A stretch of DNA of 64,000 nucleotides from Phascolarctos cinereus (GCF_002099425.1 NW_018343991.1:13397001-13461000), one strand, 5' to 3'; counted from the first letter of the stretch, positions 11,085-24,021 are shown. Notes: generated from the letters alone by a model not told the origin. Translations and numbers: made by a program.

Positions 11085-11510
11085 ACAAGTAAAAAGAATA
11101 CTGGATTAAGAGTCAGAGGGTGGTGGTTTTAAATCTCAGCTTTGTCACATATATTGTCCTTTTTCAGTTGAGTCCTACTCATTTGGGATTTTCTTGGCAA
11201 AGATCCTGAAGTGGTTTGCCATTTCCTTCTCCAGCATATTTTACAGATGAAAGAACTGAGGCAAACAGGGTTCAGTGAATTGCCCAGGGTCACACAGCTA
11301 GTGAGTGTCTGACGCCAGATTTGAACTTGGGAAGATGAGTCTTCCTGACTGCAGGCCCAGCAGTCTATCCACCCTGCCATCTACCTGCTCTGCCACTTAT
11401 ATTGACCTTTTCATTTAATTTCTTTGGTCTTCTTTTTTCTCATCTATAAAATTAAGAAGTTGGATTTGGATTATTTCTGAGACCTTTCTGTCCCTAAATT
11501 CTGTGATCTT
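11085..11510 (+). repeat. MIR (plus) split by a Mar-1 insertion
   Basis: The MIR head is at 11085-11156 (GGATTAAGAGTCAGAGG...CTCAGCTTTGTCAC). The rest resumes at 11398-11510 (TTCTCATCTATAAAATTAAG...CTGTGATC). TATATTG is present on both sides (11150-11156 and 11398-11404), as expected for a target-site duplication. Confidence 0.8.
11157..11397 (-). mobile_element. Mar-1 SINE, minus, inserted into MIR
   Basis: It reads TTCAGTTGAGTCCTACTC, TTTTCTTGGCAAAGATCC, TTTGCCATTTCCTTCTCC, GAACTGAGGCAAACAGGG, then the reversed CORE and tRNA-like head. The left part resembles the BovB/RTE tail found in Mar-1. Flanked by TATATTG duplications. Confidence 0.88.
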
Positions 11511-11760
11511 TGAATATCTAATTCCCCTCCTAACTATCCAGACCTTGGGGTCCATCTCAAACCTTACCTTTTCCATGAAGCTTTCTCATGTGGCTCTGAC
11601 TTGGAGTGATATATATCTTCTCGCTCCACCATCCCACCAGAAGTGCTTTAATTTAGTTTTCAGATCAAACTTATCTAATCTGTTTCTCAATACCTTTTCT
11701 CCTTTTAAATATATAACACTATGTTGTTATATAGATGAAAGAGCGGTCATTTGTGCTCCT
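11511..11760 (+). repeat. Probable L2 3' fragment
   Basis: CTCAAACCTTACCTTTTCC followed by ATGAAGCTTTCTC matches the L2 pattern before its terminus. The rest is too decayed to place. Confidence 0.5.
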
Positions 11761-11934
11761 CCCCTGGCATTGAGAGGATGCTCACCAAAATAGTAATATC
11801 TTTGGTGCCAGAGACTTTTGTGAGACATTTCAGTTCAACAAACCTATATCAGTGTTTACATTTTACGTGGCCTTGTTTCTTGTACATAATTTGGGCCATG
11901 AATGTGTCTGTGCTCAATTTAAGTCTGTCCAAAG

Positions 11935-12265
11935 GTCATCAGTGATGATCTTAATGGCCAAATCTAGTGGCCTTTTCTCATTTCCCATCCTTCTTAACCT
12001 CTCTGCAACTTTTGACACTATCAATCACCTTCTTCTTTTGGATACTTTCTCCTGTCTAGGTTTTCTCTCCTGGTCTTCCTACCTGCCTTACCTCTCTTTT
12101 TTGACCTAGTTTATTGATTGTTCATAGAGGTCATGCCACCTAATTCTTAGTGTCTTCCAACACTGTTCTGGAGCCTCTTCTCCCAATGTACTATCTCACT
12201 TGGTGATTTCATCAGCTCTCATTAGTTCACTTATCTTCTCTATGTACATGATTCTTAAGTCCAGA
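11935..12265 (+). repeat. L2 ORF2 fragment (reverse transcriptase), broken
   Basis: The translation reads as a decayed L2 reverse transcriptase block: LMAKSSGLFSFPILLNLSAT, FDTINHLLLLDTFS, then a broken continuation. Stops interrupt it, so it is a fossil LINE. Confidence 0.8.
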
Positions 12266-12309
12266 TCCTTTTCTTTGTATCCCCAATTCTTAGGACATAG
12301 GGAGCACGT

Positions 12310-14700
12310 GAATGCAGGTAGATTGGCTAAAATCAACAAACATTCACTAACTGCTATTATGTACAAGGTAAAGGGGATAAAAGGATACAAATGAAAGAGC
12401 AATTGACCTCAAGAATTGGGGGATGGAATTATAACATATACAGATGTAAATATAAGGTAGTTTGAGAAGAGAACAAGAAAGAAAAAGAGCATGCCAGCAT
12501 CAGAGAAGGCCTTAAGTAGGAAGTAGCACTGAAAATTAAAACTCTGTGAAGCAGAAATGGGGAGATGGTGTGTTCAGTGGTGGACATCGTATGCCAGTAT
12601 ATTAAGGCAGGACTGGGAACGTCAAGCTCAGTTTGGCTGGGTGTGAAGGAGGGTAGTGTGAATAAGACTGCAAGGGTACATTGAAACCAGGCCGATGAAT
12701 TGGTGCTTTGTCCTGAGGGCAGGATGACTAGATTTGAGCCAACTGTACTTTATAGGATTGTGTTGATAGGTATGTGAAAGATGAATTGAAATGAGAGGAG
12801 ACTGGAATGGGGGGAGATACCAAGTACTGTAATAGTCTAGGCCACCAAGTGATGAAGGCCTAAACTAGGGTAGAGGTCAAGTGATTGAAGAGAGAATGGG
12901 GTGGAGGCAAGAGATATTATGAAGATATATTCAATAAGACTTTGCAACTGAATGGATATAGAAGGTGAGAGAGAATGACGACACTGTGTAGCTAGATGGA
13001 AATGCTCTCAATAGAAATGGGAAAGTTTGGAAGAGAGGGAAGTTTAGTGAGCAAAAATGATGAGTTCTGTTTTGGACATGTTGCATTTAAAATGGGACAT
13101 TAAATTAGAGATATCCAGTTAGCTATGGAGTACTGAAATTCAGGAAGAAGATTAGGATTGGCTATATAGATTTGGGGGCTATCTACAGAAAGATAATTCA
13201 ACCCATAGTAGCTAATGAGATCACTAAGGAAGAAAATATTGAGAGAATAGAATTGGGTCCAGGACAGAGTCCTTGAAGGAATGTCCATGCTTAGGGGGAG
13301 GGAAAAGGATGAAGGATACTGAGAAGCAGTCAGGGCAGGAGGAGAAGCTGGAAAAAGCAGTGTCCTGGGAGTCAAGAGAGAAGAGAATATTCAGAAGGAG
13401 AGGATATTCAACAGTGTCAGAAGCTACAGAGAGATCAAGAACGATCAACACTGACAAAAGGACATTGGATTTAAAACTTGAGATCATTGACAGCTTTAGG
13501 GAGAGCAATTTCATTTGAACAGGTGGGTTGGAAGTCCAAGTGGTTGGGGAGCAGGGAATAAGAAAGTAGAGGTAATGGGAATAATTAGCTACTTCTAGGA
13601 ACTTGGCAGTGAAAGGAAGGAGAAATGATAGCTTGAGGGGATGGATGTTAGGGTCAGGTGAAGGTTTTTTGATCTCTGGGCAGACCTTGGCAGGGTATGA
13701 TTACAAAAACAAAAGAGCAAGAATTTCCAGGGTGGAGGACAGTTAAGGGGTTGGTCGAGACAGTCAGTGAGTCAACAAGCATAATTTATTAAGCATCCAC
13801 TATGTGCCATGTACTGTTATAAGCAAAGAAAGTGAGACAAGAGCAGGTGTAATTGATTGGAAGAACCAATGAGTTGTGGAGGGACTAACAGTCATGTTGT
13901 GGATGAAAAATAAGTTGGGGGGGGAAGGGGAGAAGTAAATAGAGATACTGAGAAATAAGGGGAAAAAACATCAATGTATCATTAAAAAACTAAACAGGTT
14001 AACAGAAGAGAACAGAAGGAAGTCGAAAAGTAGACACAGACAAGCAGGGCAGAACTGAGACTATCATGCTAAATTTAAAATGTACTTCCAAAAAGCTGTA
14101 TAGTGGAGAGTCATAATTTCATATGCAGTCCTTTTTTTTGCTCTTTGTATAAGGAAATGTTCATGTTTATTGGTGTTTTTCTCAAGTTTCCTAATAATAA
14201 AAAGGAAACATCTTTTTATATTGTTTTATTTTTGGTGAGGCAATAGGGATTAAGTGACTTGCCCAGGGTCACACAGCTAGTATCAAGTGTCTGAGGTCAA
14301 ATTTGAACTCAGATCCTCCTGACTCCAGGGCTAGTGCTCTGTCCACTGTGCCACCTAGCTGCCCCTTAGATGTCTTTTTAAAACAATAGGTTGGAAAGAG
14401 TGAAGCAGAGAGAGAGATGAAGTGTGGAGATTATGATCAGAGGGGAATTTGAGATCATGGAGGTGGCAGTTCTGGGTAATAGTGGGATCTAAGACATGAA
14501 TTCCTGAGCAAAGTATCAGGTCATAGGAATTGAGAAGGTTAATGAATTGAGAAGCTAGGGTATCTCAGGGGACCAACATCAGTGTGTATGTAAAGTCCTC
14601 AACAATGAGGGCTGAGGAATATAGGGTCAAGAGGAAGATGGTGAGGTAGGTATTGAGATCTCTGGGAAAGACACAATATTTAATTTAAGCAAGACCTTAT
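12310..14700 (-). mobile_element. Long L2 copy, minus strand, interrupted by a SINE
   Basis: It runs from an L2 3' end (AACAAACATTCACTAACTGC) through the reverse-transcriptase region to upstream L2 sequence near 14700. On the minus strand 13224-13514 still reads LDLSVASDTVEYPLLLNILF, which matches L2 RT. At about 2.25 kb without its SINE insert it is among the longest LINE remnants here. Stops and frame changes show it is dead. Confidence 0.75.
14225..14366 (-). mobile_element. Marsupial tRNA-type SINE nested in L2, minus
   Basis: TTTGGTGAGGCAATAGGG, the GACTTGCCCAGGGTCACACA core, and CACCTAGCTGCCCC at the end. Flanks ATCTTTTTAT and GTCTTTTTAA may be a decayed target duplication. Confidence 0.88.
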
Positions 14701-14799
14701 GCCCAGTGTTGGAATGACAAAAATAGAAAAGAGTCACAGTCTCTGCCTGCAAATTTACAAATGAATGTTAGGGATGGTATGGTAATTATAATAATGATA

Positions 14800-15260
14800 A
14801 TACTTGAGCAGTTCAACAAACATTTACTAAATTCCTGCTAAAAATAGGTACTGGCGTGAGATGGGGAGGAGGGGAAAGTTCCTGCCCCCAAAGAACTTCC
14901 ATTCCTTTGGGAGGAAATACCCAACATATACATAAATAAGTATAATACTAGGAAAATTGCAGAGTCAAAGAGCAGTAACAACTGTAGAAAGGAATCCCAG
15001 AGGTGTTGAGTCTTGAAAAAGGGCACTTCTTCACTGAGAAATATTCTCACTTCTTCACTGAGAAATATACTGAGAAAAATTCACAAAGAGGGTCTTCTAG
15101 GCCTGAGAGATGGCTTGGCATGAATGCATCGAGGTGGGCATTGGGCACTGAGTTTGGGAAACAGCTGGTAGCCATACTTCAGTGGAGCTGGAAAGGGAGG
15201 TGGAGGCCAGGTTGTATGGAGCCTTAAATTCTAGGGTATGGCTTTAACCTGTGGCCATGG
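14800..15260 (-). repeat. L2 3' region, minus
   Basis: It has TTCAACAAACATTTACTAAA, CCAAAGAACTTCCATTCC, AGAGGTGTTGAGTCTTG and GGCCAGGTTGTATGGAGCC, the usual order of a reversed L2. A short duplication TTCTTCACTGAGAAATAT occurs twice near 15028-15069. Confidence 0.7.
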
Positions 15261-15569
15261 GAGGCACAGTGTGATAGCTGGCAGAAGGCAGCAATGCTGA
15301 GGAGAGGGCCAAAGTGCTACAAAACTGTGGAATCGGGCCTAATATCTGCTTCGTTGGTCTGGCTGTGTACGTTACACCTCTTCCCAAATCTGGTCTCTGA
15401 AACCTGAGTGCAAAAAGGGTTAGTCTTGTGAATTTGGGGGTGACCTGATATTTGAAATGAGATAAACATGGTATTTACAGGTTTAAGTGCCCCATTCCCT
15501 TGGTTGAGAGGAAGAAAAGATCGACAGCCAAGTGACTGGTAACATTATGGGCAGTACATTAAACAATAG

Positions 15570-15930
15570 TACTAATAATAACCTCCATTTCTGTAGCACT
15601 TTAAATTTTACAAAATGTTTTCCTCACAGCGTCCTTATAAAGTTGGTTATGCAAATATTATTTCCATTTTATTGTTGAGAAAACAAGGGCACTGAGTGCT
15701 TAAATGATATGTCCAAGATCATAAAGCTTATAGGAGACAGCATGGTGTAATGGATGGATAGGGCACCAGACTAGGGATCAAATCCTGACTCACACATTTA
15801 TAAGCTGTGAGCAGTTCACCCTGAGCCATTCACTTAACCTTTCTGTGTCTCAGTTCTCTCATCTTTAAAGAGCTCTAAACTCAGTGCCTTCTGAGGTCCC
15901 TTTCAGATCTAAATCTGTGATTCCAAGTGT
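15570..15930. repeat. Two abutting MIRs in opposite directions
   Basis: 15570-15727 is a minus-strand MIR (TTTTCCTCACAGCGTCC...AATGATATGTCCAAGATC). 15735-15930 is a plus-strand MIR (TGGATAGGGCACCAGACTAG...TCAGTTCTCTCATC). Both are old. Confidence 0.8.
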
Positions 15931-16562
15931 TGAAGCACAGGTCTTAATCCAAGATGAATACTCTTTCCAGTACACCAAAACCTACTAGGGGGATTCCTGA
16001 GGGGAAACGACAAGTTCAATCCAATGGATCTTTGGAATAAGTCCTAAATTTGCCCTGGAGGTGCTCTGGAAAGGAAGATGCCATTTTTATAGTAGCTGTT
16101 GTATATTCTTGATAGAATGGAAGTTCCTTGAAGGCTAGGGTGAGAGGAACTGGATACTTCTCCCAGAGGGAATGTGGCAGAGTCAAGTTAGGCTTGGAAA
16201 ATTGCAGCTCAACAGAATACTTTAGAAGTAAAGTAGTAGTCTGAGTCTAGGGAGTTTTCTTTTTATGGTTCCTTCTAATTAATTACCTTGCCCTGGTGTA
16301 TTATTTTTTAATTTGCATATTCTCTTTGCCATGATTAATAACCCCAAGAAAACACACTCTCATACTCTAGAGTGTGTAGAAACTAAGTAGAAGGGGGAAA
16401 AGGAAGCAAGTGCTAGCAACCAGCACCAAGATACAGAGGTAATGGTAGGAGGAAGAGTGGAACAGATAATCAGGGTTTAGCTGTGGCAGAATTTTGTATT
16501 CTAGGGTCAGGGAAGATTGGGGCTCACAGCCTTGTGTCAAGAGTTTGTTTGAAGGTTAAGAC

Positions 16563-16765
16563 CAGGGCGTCTTCAACTTTTTTGTGTTGTGGATCATTTT
16601 GGTAGTCTGGCAAAACCTGAGGAGTTTTTAAGGGCATAAAAATAAAATGCATAAGGTTACAGTGGAAACCAAATTAAATAAAGATGTAATTTTTTCCCAT
16701 CTGAGTTTACAGACCCCCTGAAATATATCTGTGGATCCCAGTCCAAAAACTGGCTACTCAGCCTG
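16563..16765. mobile_element. Non-autonomous hAT-like DNA transposon
   Basis: It begins CAGGGCGTCTTCAACTTTTT and ends near CTGTGGATCCCAGTCCAAAAAC, resembling elements that open CAGGGGTTCTTAACCT and close with its inverse. The middle (ATAAAATGCATAAGG) also fits that family. No coding capacity. Confidence 0.6.
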
Positions 16766-17309
16766 ATTGAGAAAATAGTGAAAGATGAATCCTTTACCTT
16801 CTGAATTGATTCTAAATGGAAGTACAAGTACCCTGGAACAGATTCAGTGAGGCTTAAGTCCCAGAGCAATATTCTTTATGCCCTATAACTACACTATTAG
16901 TGGTAGTAAATAGTGGTAAAGATAAGATATCAGGGAAACATCAGGAAAAGAACAACAAAATGACAAAGGGGAAGAAAGCAGCAATTATTAAAAACAATGA
17001 CATCTTTTTGAAATGAAAAAGGTATTTTAAAAACCTTTCACAATATATGTCTTCAGTATAATAATTTTATGTAGCCATTTTTCAGTGTGTATTTTTTTTT
17101 TCTTTTCAAGGGGACCTCATTTATATGGTATAGCCTTTATTTGGACCAAAATGGTACTGTCTCGTTATTGGTACCTTATCTTGAATCATTTTGTTACATA
17201 AAGTCATGTTAATTGTTTTGTATACTAGACCTTATCTCGGTCCCCCCCATTAGATAACCTCTTCTAAATGGGACTTATGTAAAATAGTATCTCTTAACAA
17301 ATAATTGTC

Positions 17310-17690
17310 AAGCCTTGCCTAACCCTGTTTTATAGATGGGGAAACTGAGGCCCAGGCAAGTTAAGGGCCTTGCTGAACACTGCCTGACTAGTTAAATCTC
17401 TAAGATGCTTTACAACTCTAAAATTTCTATAATTTTTTTAATGGCAGATATGATTTTAGAATCCATTTTTCATGACTCCAAATCTACTGTACTTTCTCAC
17501 TTGTCAGATTAATTCAAATTATACACCCCAAAGAATCTCCAAGTTGGAAGGGACCTTTGATTGAGGTCATGTAGTCAAACTTGTATGTGAATAGAAATCC
17601 CTGAAAAGTGACCATCCACCTTCTGCTAGAAAACCTATGGTGAAAGGAAATCTGCTCCTTCCTGAGGCTGCCCCCCTCACCTTTGGGATA
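17310..17690 (-). repeat. MIR remnant and L3/CR1-like remnant, minus
   Basis: 17310-17410 contains GATGGGGAAACTGAGGCCCAG (MIR). 17540-17690 reads AAGTTGGAAGGGACC, AAGTGACCATCCACCTTCTG and CCTTCCTGAGGCTGCC, resembling the reverse of an L3/CR1 3' region. Confidence 0.6.
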
Positions 17691-18139
17691 GTTCCCTTTT
17701 GATTCTGTCTTGACTAATTAACTACATAATAACTACAAAACTACATAAGTGATAGAGAATGCACATAGCATTAGGTGTACACTCTCACGACAAAAATACA
17801 TGCAGACTAATTCAGACTAGGTGGAAGGAAACTCGTTCCAAAAGTTTTTAAATAGTTTGCATTCATAGTTTATAAAGTTTAAATGTTTGTCCAAAATTTC
17901 TGTTCCACTCCACGCAGACCCCACTGACAAGAATATGATCAGGCAAAGATGAAACTTACACATGAAACATATAGCAACCAAGACTGTGCAATAAAGTTCC
18001 ACATTTTGCCACAGACATTTGGAAACTAAGTTAATATGAAATGGATCAGAATAGATCCCTAAAAAGACCTCTTAAGAGGAAAAAATATGTGATACAAGAT
18101 CAAGTGTAGAAAAAGTACTCACAGATTCCTAAAATGTAA

Positions 18140-18290
18140 GCAATGTTCTGTAGTCCGAGGGCACTGAAGTAAAAGATAAGAATTCTGGGTTCAGCTCCTT
18201 GCTCTGCCACCAATGTACTGTGTGTCCTAGAACATCTTACTTTCCCTCTCTGGGCCTCGGTTTCTACTGTGTAAAACATTCAAAGCCCCT
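18140..18290 (+). repeat. MIR-type CORE-SINE
   Basis: TGGGTTCAGCTCCTTGCTCTG, CTTACTTTCCCTCTCTGG and CCTCGGTTTCTACTGTGTAAA fall in MIR order. Confidence 0.75.
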
Positions 18291-19067
18291 TCTCAAGCCT
18301 GTCAGATTCGATGATCTCCCAGTTGCAGCATTCGATGAAACTCCTTTTGCAGCTCTACATATTATAAAATATGCCTCTGAGGGTGTTGTAGATCAAAGTC
18401 CAGGGCCTCACTCTGTGCCATGCTACAGGGACGAGGAAAGAGATAATAATGAGATACAAAAGTGTATTCTCTTACTATGATCTCTCATTGCAGTCTCATC
18501 CTTCCTTGTTAGCTTCCTGGAGAGCTTATGACCAGGGTGCACTAGGTTAAGTTTCAGCAGATGTTTTCAGGCAAGAATTGCTTTGTTCCTTTAAATACAG
18601 ACTTAGGGTTTGTTGTTGTGACCCTGACAGAGGACCTGTCGCAGCTGGGAGACTGCCTGGCCTTCACCTAGCTGCTGAGACCAGAACCCCAACTCAGACC
18701 ATTTACCTCCTGCTTGAGCCCTCAGCAGTTATTCTTGTAAGCATTAGCCTTATCAGGACCCTTTTGTAGTTGTCATCTCAGTTTCAGTGAATATTTGGAG
18801 CCAAATCAGTAAGGAATTCAAGAATCCCAATTTACAGCCTCCTAATCACCAAATAATTCTAACCACAAGTGATATACCAGCGATGTAAATGTATTTTGCA
18901 GTTGGTGAGTGGGGTTCTGTAAACCTAGTCTTCCTATTAGTTTGTTTACATTTTTCTGAATGGAGTTAAACACACAAGCCTGAAGCACAGTCTTCTGAAT
19001 TTCCTTAATGACAGGGAAAAAAACACTTGAACCTGTGTATGGCAAATGAACGTTCCTTTGCTAAGAG
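18291..19067. other. TTI1 intron 1, no feature recognised
   Basis: Mixed sequence between MIR and a hAT-like element. Short open frames here have no recognisable similarity. Confidence 0.5.
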
Positions 19068-19262
19068 CAGCCAGTGTCAAACTCAAATAGAAGTGGATCC
19101 CCATGGGCTGCATATTGACCTAGAAACACAAATTAACATTATGTTGTATTGTATTTTTATTTATTTTGTTAAACATTTCCCAATTACATTTTAATCTAGT
19201 TCAGCTTCACTTGGAGTATTGCAGGCCCATGCAGCCCTGTGGGCCATAAGCTTGACACCTCG
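19068..19262. mobile_element. Non-autonomous hAT-like element, copy 1
   Basis: It begins CAGTGTCAAACTCAAATAG and ends GGGCCATAAGCTTGACACC, so its ends are inverted repeats (GTGTCAAAC/TTGACACC). The interior matches the copy at 30172-30393. It has no coding capacity. Confidence 0.7.
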
Positions 19263-19264
19263 AT

Positions 19265-19570
19265 GTCTTACCTTCCCTTCTTCTGCTTAATTCTTATCTG
19301 TCCTTTAAAGTCCAGTTCACATGTCACCTCTCCAGAAAGCTTTCCATGATCTGCCCGGGAACCTTCCTTCTTGAACTTCACATCCCCTCACATGGTTTTA
19401 TAACTCTCTAAAGTACTTAACATGTGATGTTGTGTATCATGTGTATTATTATATCTTTGTTGTTGTCTTACTCAGCAGAAGGTTCCTTGCCCCTAACACA
19501 GTGCTCTACTCACAGTAGTCGATTAACAAACGTCTGTGTATTGTTTTTGGTTCAACTGAATTATTCCATT
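19265..19570 (+). repeat. L2 3'-end fragment
   Basis: AAAGTCCAGTTCACATGTC, AGAAAGCTTTCCATGATC and the terminal ACGTCTGTGTATTG pattern match an L2 3' end. Confidence 0.75.
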
Positions 19571-19689
19571 TTTGGTCAAAACAAGGGTACGATTCTAGTC
19601 ACTGTAAAGACTGCTTTCCTTCTATTTGTGAAAGGTACTTCCAACAGAGATGGTCCAGAAATGTTTTGAGCAATGGCAACAACATTGGA

Positions 19690-21190
19690 GTATGTGCATA
19701 TCCTCCCCAGGCTGACGGCTTTGGAGGCAGCATCTCTAGCATCCATCTCCTCCTTTCTACTTACACTGACACTGTTGACCACTCCTCTCTTCTTGAATTC
19801 ATTTCCTCCCTGGGTTTTCTTCACACAACTCTCTCCTGATCCTGCTCTTACCTGTTTGACCATTCCTTCTCAGTCTATTTTTTTGGATGATCCTTAATAT
19901 CCTGTCCAGGCTATACCTGGCCCCTTTTCTACACTCTCCGTGATCTCCTAAGTTCCAATCAGTTCAGTTGTCATCTCTTCGAGATGTCTCTCAGATCCAT
20001 ATATCCAGCCCTCACCTCTCCTCAGTAGCAGTCCCACCTTGCCAGCTGCGTGCTAGATATCTCTATCTGGATATTCCACAGGCATGTGAAACTCATTATG
20101 TCCAAAATCCACCTTTCTTCCTAATTTCCTTATTTCTCTACCACCATCCTTCCAGTCACCCAAGTCATCGACTTCTCTATGTACATGTTCAGGCTCCTTG
20201 AGGTTAAGAACTGTTTTTGTCTTTGCATCTCCAGTGCCCAGCGCAGGGTTCAACACACAGCAGATGCTTAATTAATGCTTGTTGAGTTGAACTGAACTTG
20301 GGCCCTTATTACACCTTATCTACAACATCATAACAACCTCTAACTGCTTTTTCTGCTTTTAGCCTTTCCTCTCTAATCCATCCCTCCCAGTACTAACAAA
20401 GTAATCTTCCTATGACACACATCCATTCACATCAGTCTCTTACTCAAAAATTTTCTGTGGCTTCTTATTGGCTACAGAATCAAATCAATCAACAGGTATT
20501 TATATGTGCTAGACATTGAGAATACAAAGACAAAAACCAAAAACTCTTGGGAATTCTAGAACTAGTATAAATACAACAAATACACAAAGCAAGTGCAATA
20601 TAGTTTCTGGAATTGAGAGTAGGAGATAGCTGGAAGGGTCTCACACAGGAGGTAGAGCTGCCCTTAGCTTAGCATTCAGGGTCCTTATGGTCTGGTTCCA
20701 TCCTGCCTTTCTGTCCTTATTTCAGACACCTCTCCTTCATGCATTGTATATATTCCCACCCGACTGGACTACTGGTTTTTCCCTGACCTAATCCTAGCCT
20801 CTCCCAACTCTGTGCATTTGCACAAGCATGCCTGTGTACATCATTCTGTGCCTGAAATTTTCCATGTCTTCAGTTGAAAGTTCTGTGTCTCCTTGAAGGC
20901 TCAGTCCAGGTACTACTTCTCCTGATTCTTCCCCTTTCCTTTCCCATTTCTGCCATCTAAAAGTGATTTCAACCTCCTCGTGTTTCTTATAGCACTTTGT
21001 CTTGATCTCTTCCTTGTACTTATTTTTGTTTTGCTTTTTATAGAACTTATATGTGTTTTACTACCCCTTCCAGGACACCCACATTGAATTGTAAGCTTCT
21101 TGAAGCCAGGGATTATGTCTGTCATCTTCATATCCCCAGTGTGGCTTACAGGGTCTTACATGTAGTGAGTACTTAGCAGTTGTTTGTTGA
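19690..21190 (+). repeat. L2 fragments, near-continuous
   Basis: 19690-19870 is a decayed reverse-transcriptase piece (LTLTLLTTPLFLNSF in one frame). 19870-20295 and 20295-21190 contain later L2 segments and two termini (GATGCTTAATTAATGCTTGTTG near 20265; AGTGAGTACTTAGCAGTTG near 21165). At least two partial copies are joined here. Confidence 0.7.
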
Positions 21191-21224
21191 ATTAAATTGG
21201 AAATTGAACCCTTGTTTGAATCTA

Positions 21225-21570
21225 AGGGATGTTCGGGAGGGTGGAACTGGGGAGGCAAGATGGCTGTCTTCAAGTATCAGAAGGGCTGTCATGTGGAATA
21301 CACATTAGGTTTGTACTACTTGGCCACAGGAGGACATAAGAAGTTATAGCTTTTGAGCTTTCAGCTCAATATAGGGAACAAGTTCTCCACAATAAGACCT
21401 GTCCATAAATAGAACCACTGGCTCAGGAGATAAGGTGTTCCCAGTCACTGGAGGTCTTCAGTGGAAGCTGGATTTCTTGTCAAGAATATTTTAGACATAT
21501 TCATGCTTTGGGCTGGCCTAGATGACTTTGGAGGAGATCCCATCCAACTCTGTAATTCTTTAAATTCTAG
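21225..21570 (+). repeat. L3/CR1-like LINE 3' end
   Basis: The line AGATGGCTGTCTTCAAGTATC, GACCTGTCCATAAATAGAAC, CCAGTCACTGGAGGTCTTC and CCATCCAACTCTGTAATTC matches the order of CR1/L3 3' regions. It ends about 100 bp before TTI1 exon 2. Confidence 0.7.
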
Positions 21571-21682
21571 TATATACTTAAAAACCAGTTTCATCACTTC
21601 ATAGTTACATCTCCTCTAACCTTTTAGACAAGGGGATTTAGATTTGTTTTACTGAGAAGAATTTCCTTGTTTTGGACTACAG

Positions 21683-24021
21683 GAAGTTTTCTCAAGAAGA
21701 GGACTTCTGAACAATGGCAGTTTTTGATTCTCCCCAGGAAGCATTTGGCATTTTACGCCCAGTTTGTGTTCAGCTCACAAAGACACAGACAGTGGAGAAT
21801 GTGGAACGCCTTCAGTCAAAACTGCATGTTGTGAGTGATTCTGTTCTTCAAGACCTTCAAGAATATGTCCTCTTTCCCTTGAGATTTGCCCTCAAGACTC
21901 CAGGCACCAAAAGAGAGAGCCTGGTCCAGAGTGTAGTAGAATGCATCACATTTGTCCTTTCTACAACATGTATAAAGAAACAGGACCTCCTTCAAGAACT
22001 TTTTTCAGAGCTCTGCCTTTGCCTGTCTTCTCCCAATTCCCAACAATCAGCACCTGTTTCAGAAGAATTAAAATTGGCTGTGGTCCAAGGACTCCATACA
22101 TTAATGCATTCAGCCTTTGGGGATATAATCCTCAGCTTGTATCAACCTTGCACTCTTCCCCACTTAGGATTTGCTATATCTTTATTGTTAACTTTGGTGG
22201 AACAGGAGAAATCAAAGCAAATTAAAATTTCTGCCTTAAAGTGTTTACAAGTTCTTCTCCTACAGTGTGACTGCCAAGACCATCCCAAGTTGTTAGATGA
22301 CATTGAGACAAAACAACTTGGGGATTTGTTAGCTTCTTTTTTGCCTGGGATCTCAACTGCGTTGACCAGGATTATCACGGGAGACTTTAAACAAGGTCAT
22401 GTGATCATCATATCTGCCTTAAAAGTCTTTTACAAGACAGTTGGCTTCATTATGGCTGATGAACAATTAGCAAGAATTCCAAAAGATAAAGAGAAGCCTT
22501 CTGTTGAACACAGGGTAGCAGAACTTATGGTCCATAGAGATGCAAATTGGGTTAAAAATACTGGAGATAAGTTGACTGCCCTTATTGAAAAAATAGTTGA
22601 ATTTGTTTCAGTTCATCCACACTGGAAGGCAAGGATGGAATTGATAGAACTTGTCCAGGATCTTCTTTTGAAGTGTACACAATCCTTGTTGAAATCTGTT
22701 GGCCACCTTTTGAAAGTTTTGGTGGGTTTGGTAAATGATGAGAATCCTGATGTCCAAAGCAGATGTAATAATGTTCTCAAGAATTTTGCAGATCAAAGGA
22801 TAGTTGTTGAGAGCAGGGCACTCACTGACATCCTGTCAGAAAATCTACACTCCCTTGCTACAGCCCTTCCCCGCCTGATGAGTTCACAGGATGATCAAGG
22901 CAAATATTCTACTCTCCTCTTATTACTTGGTTACCTGAAACTCTTGGGCCCCAAAGTTAACTTTGTTCTACATTCTGTAGCCCACCTTCATCGCCTGTCC
23001 AAAGCACTCATACAAGTGCTAGAACTAGATGTGGCCGATGTGAAAATTGTCGAAGAGCGACGCTGGGCCTCTGATGGATTGGCTGAATCTTCCAGTTCAT
23101 TGTCGGAGCCACCCTTATTCAAGAGCAAAAGCCAGAGGAAATACTTTCGGTTCTTCACAGATGAGCGGATTTTCCTACTGTTGAGGCAGATATGTCAGAT
23201 GCTTGGTTATTATGGGGATCTCTATCTGCTTGTGGATCACTTCACAGAGCTGTACAACGAGTCTGTCATCTACAGAAAGCAAGCTGCCATGATCCTTAAT
23301 GAACTAATTGCAGGGGCTTCTGGGTTAGAGGTGGAGGTTCTTCATGAAACCGATTGCAGAGCAAGTGCAGAAGAACTGAAGGAGATCATAACATCCATTC
23401 TTGAGGAATACTTAAGCCAGAAAAACTGGTATTTGGTCACTTCTAATGAAGCTGAGGGAAACAGAGGGGAGTTAACAATGAAGCATTCAGACCTTCAGGC
23501 CATCACATCTGGTGTTCACACCTGCCATTTCTCATCACTTCCATCATCTTCAGAGCTTAGTCCCATTGTCTGTTCTATGAATAGCAACATCTGGCAAATA
23601 TGCATCCAGTTAGAAGGAATTGGCTGCTTTGCGCATGCGCTAGGAATAGAATTTCGTTTTCTTTTAATGTCAGCTCTCTACCCAGTGCTTGAAAAAGCTG
23701 GAGACAAAACTCTACTTATTAGTCAGGTAGCTACTGGCACCATGATTGACATTTGTCATGCCTGTGCCTACGACTCTCCCCGGGACCTGATCAATCATAA
23801 TGCTGACTATTTAGTGAATGAGATATCCTTAAATCTGCATCAGATGTCACTGTCCTCTCATACCCCAATAGTCTTGGAAATTATGTTCCAGAACTCAGAT
23901 GCTAGCTTGCTTCCTTTGGTGGAAGACGTGATTCAAGATGTACTGTTCAGCCTGGACCAGTTTCATGATGAGAGAGCTGCTTCATTCCTCAGTGTTCTAC
24001 ACACAGTGTTGGCAGCCTTAG
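21683..24021 (+). CDS. TTI1: TTI1 exon 2 (first coding, large)
   Basis: The acceptor is GGACTACAG at 21674-21682. The first 31 nt are 5' UTR and coding runs from 21714, giving codons 1-769 plus one base. This one exon holds about 70% of the protein, the N-terminal and central HEAT-like solenoid. The donor at 24022 is GTAGAG, a weaker variant. Reading through it adds nine residues (GRVETFSGT) before TAA at 24048-24050, so the open frame appears as 778 residues, but homology to human stops at the donor. Confidence 0.96.
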
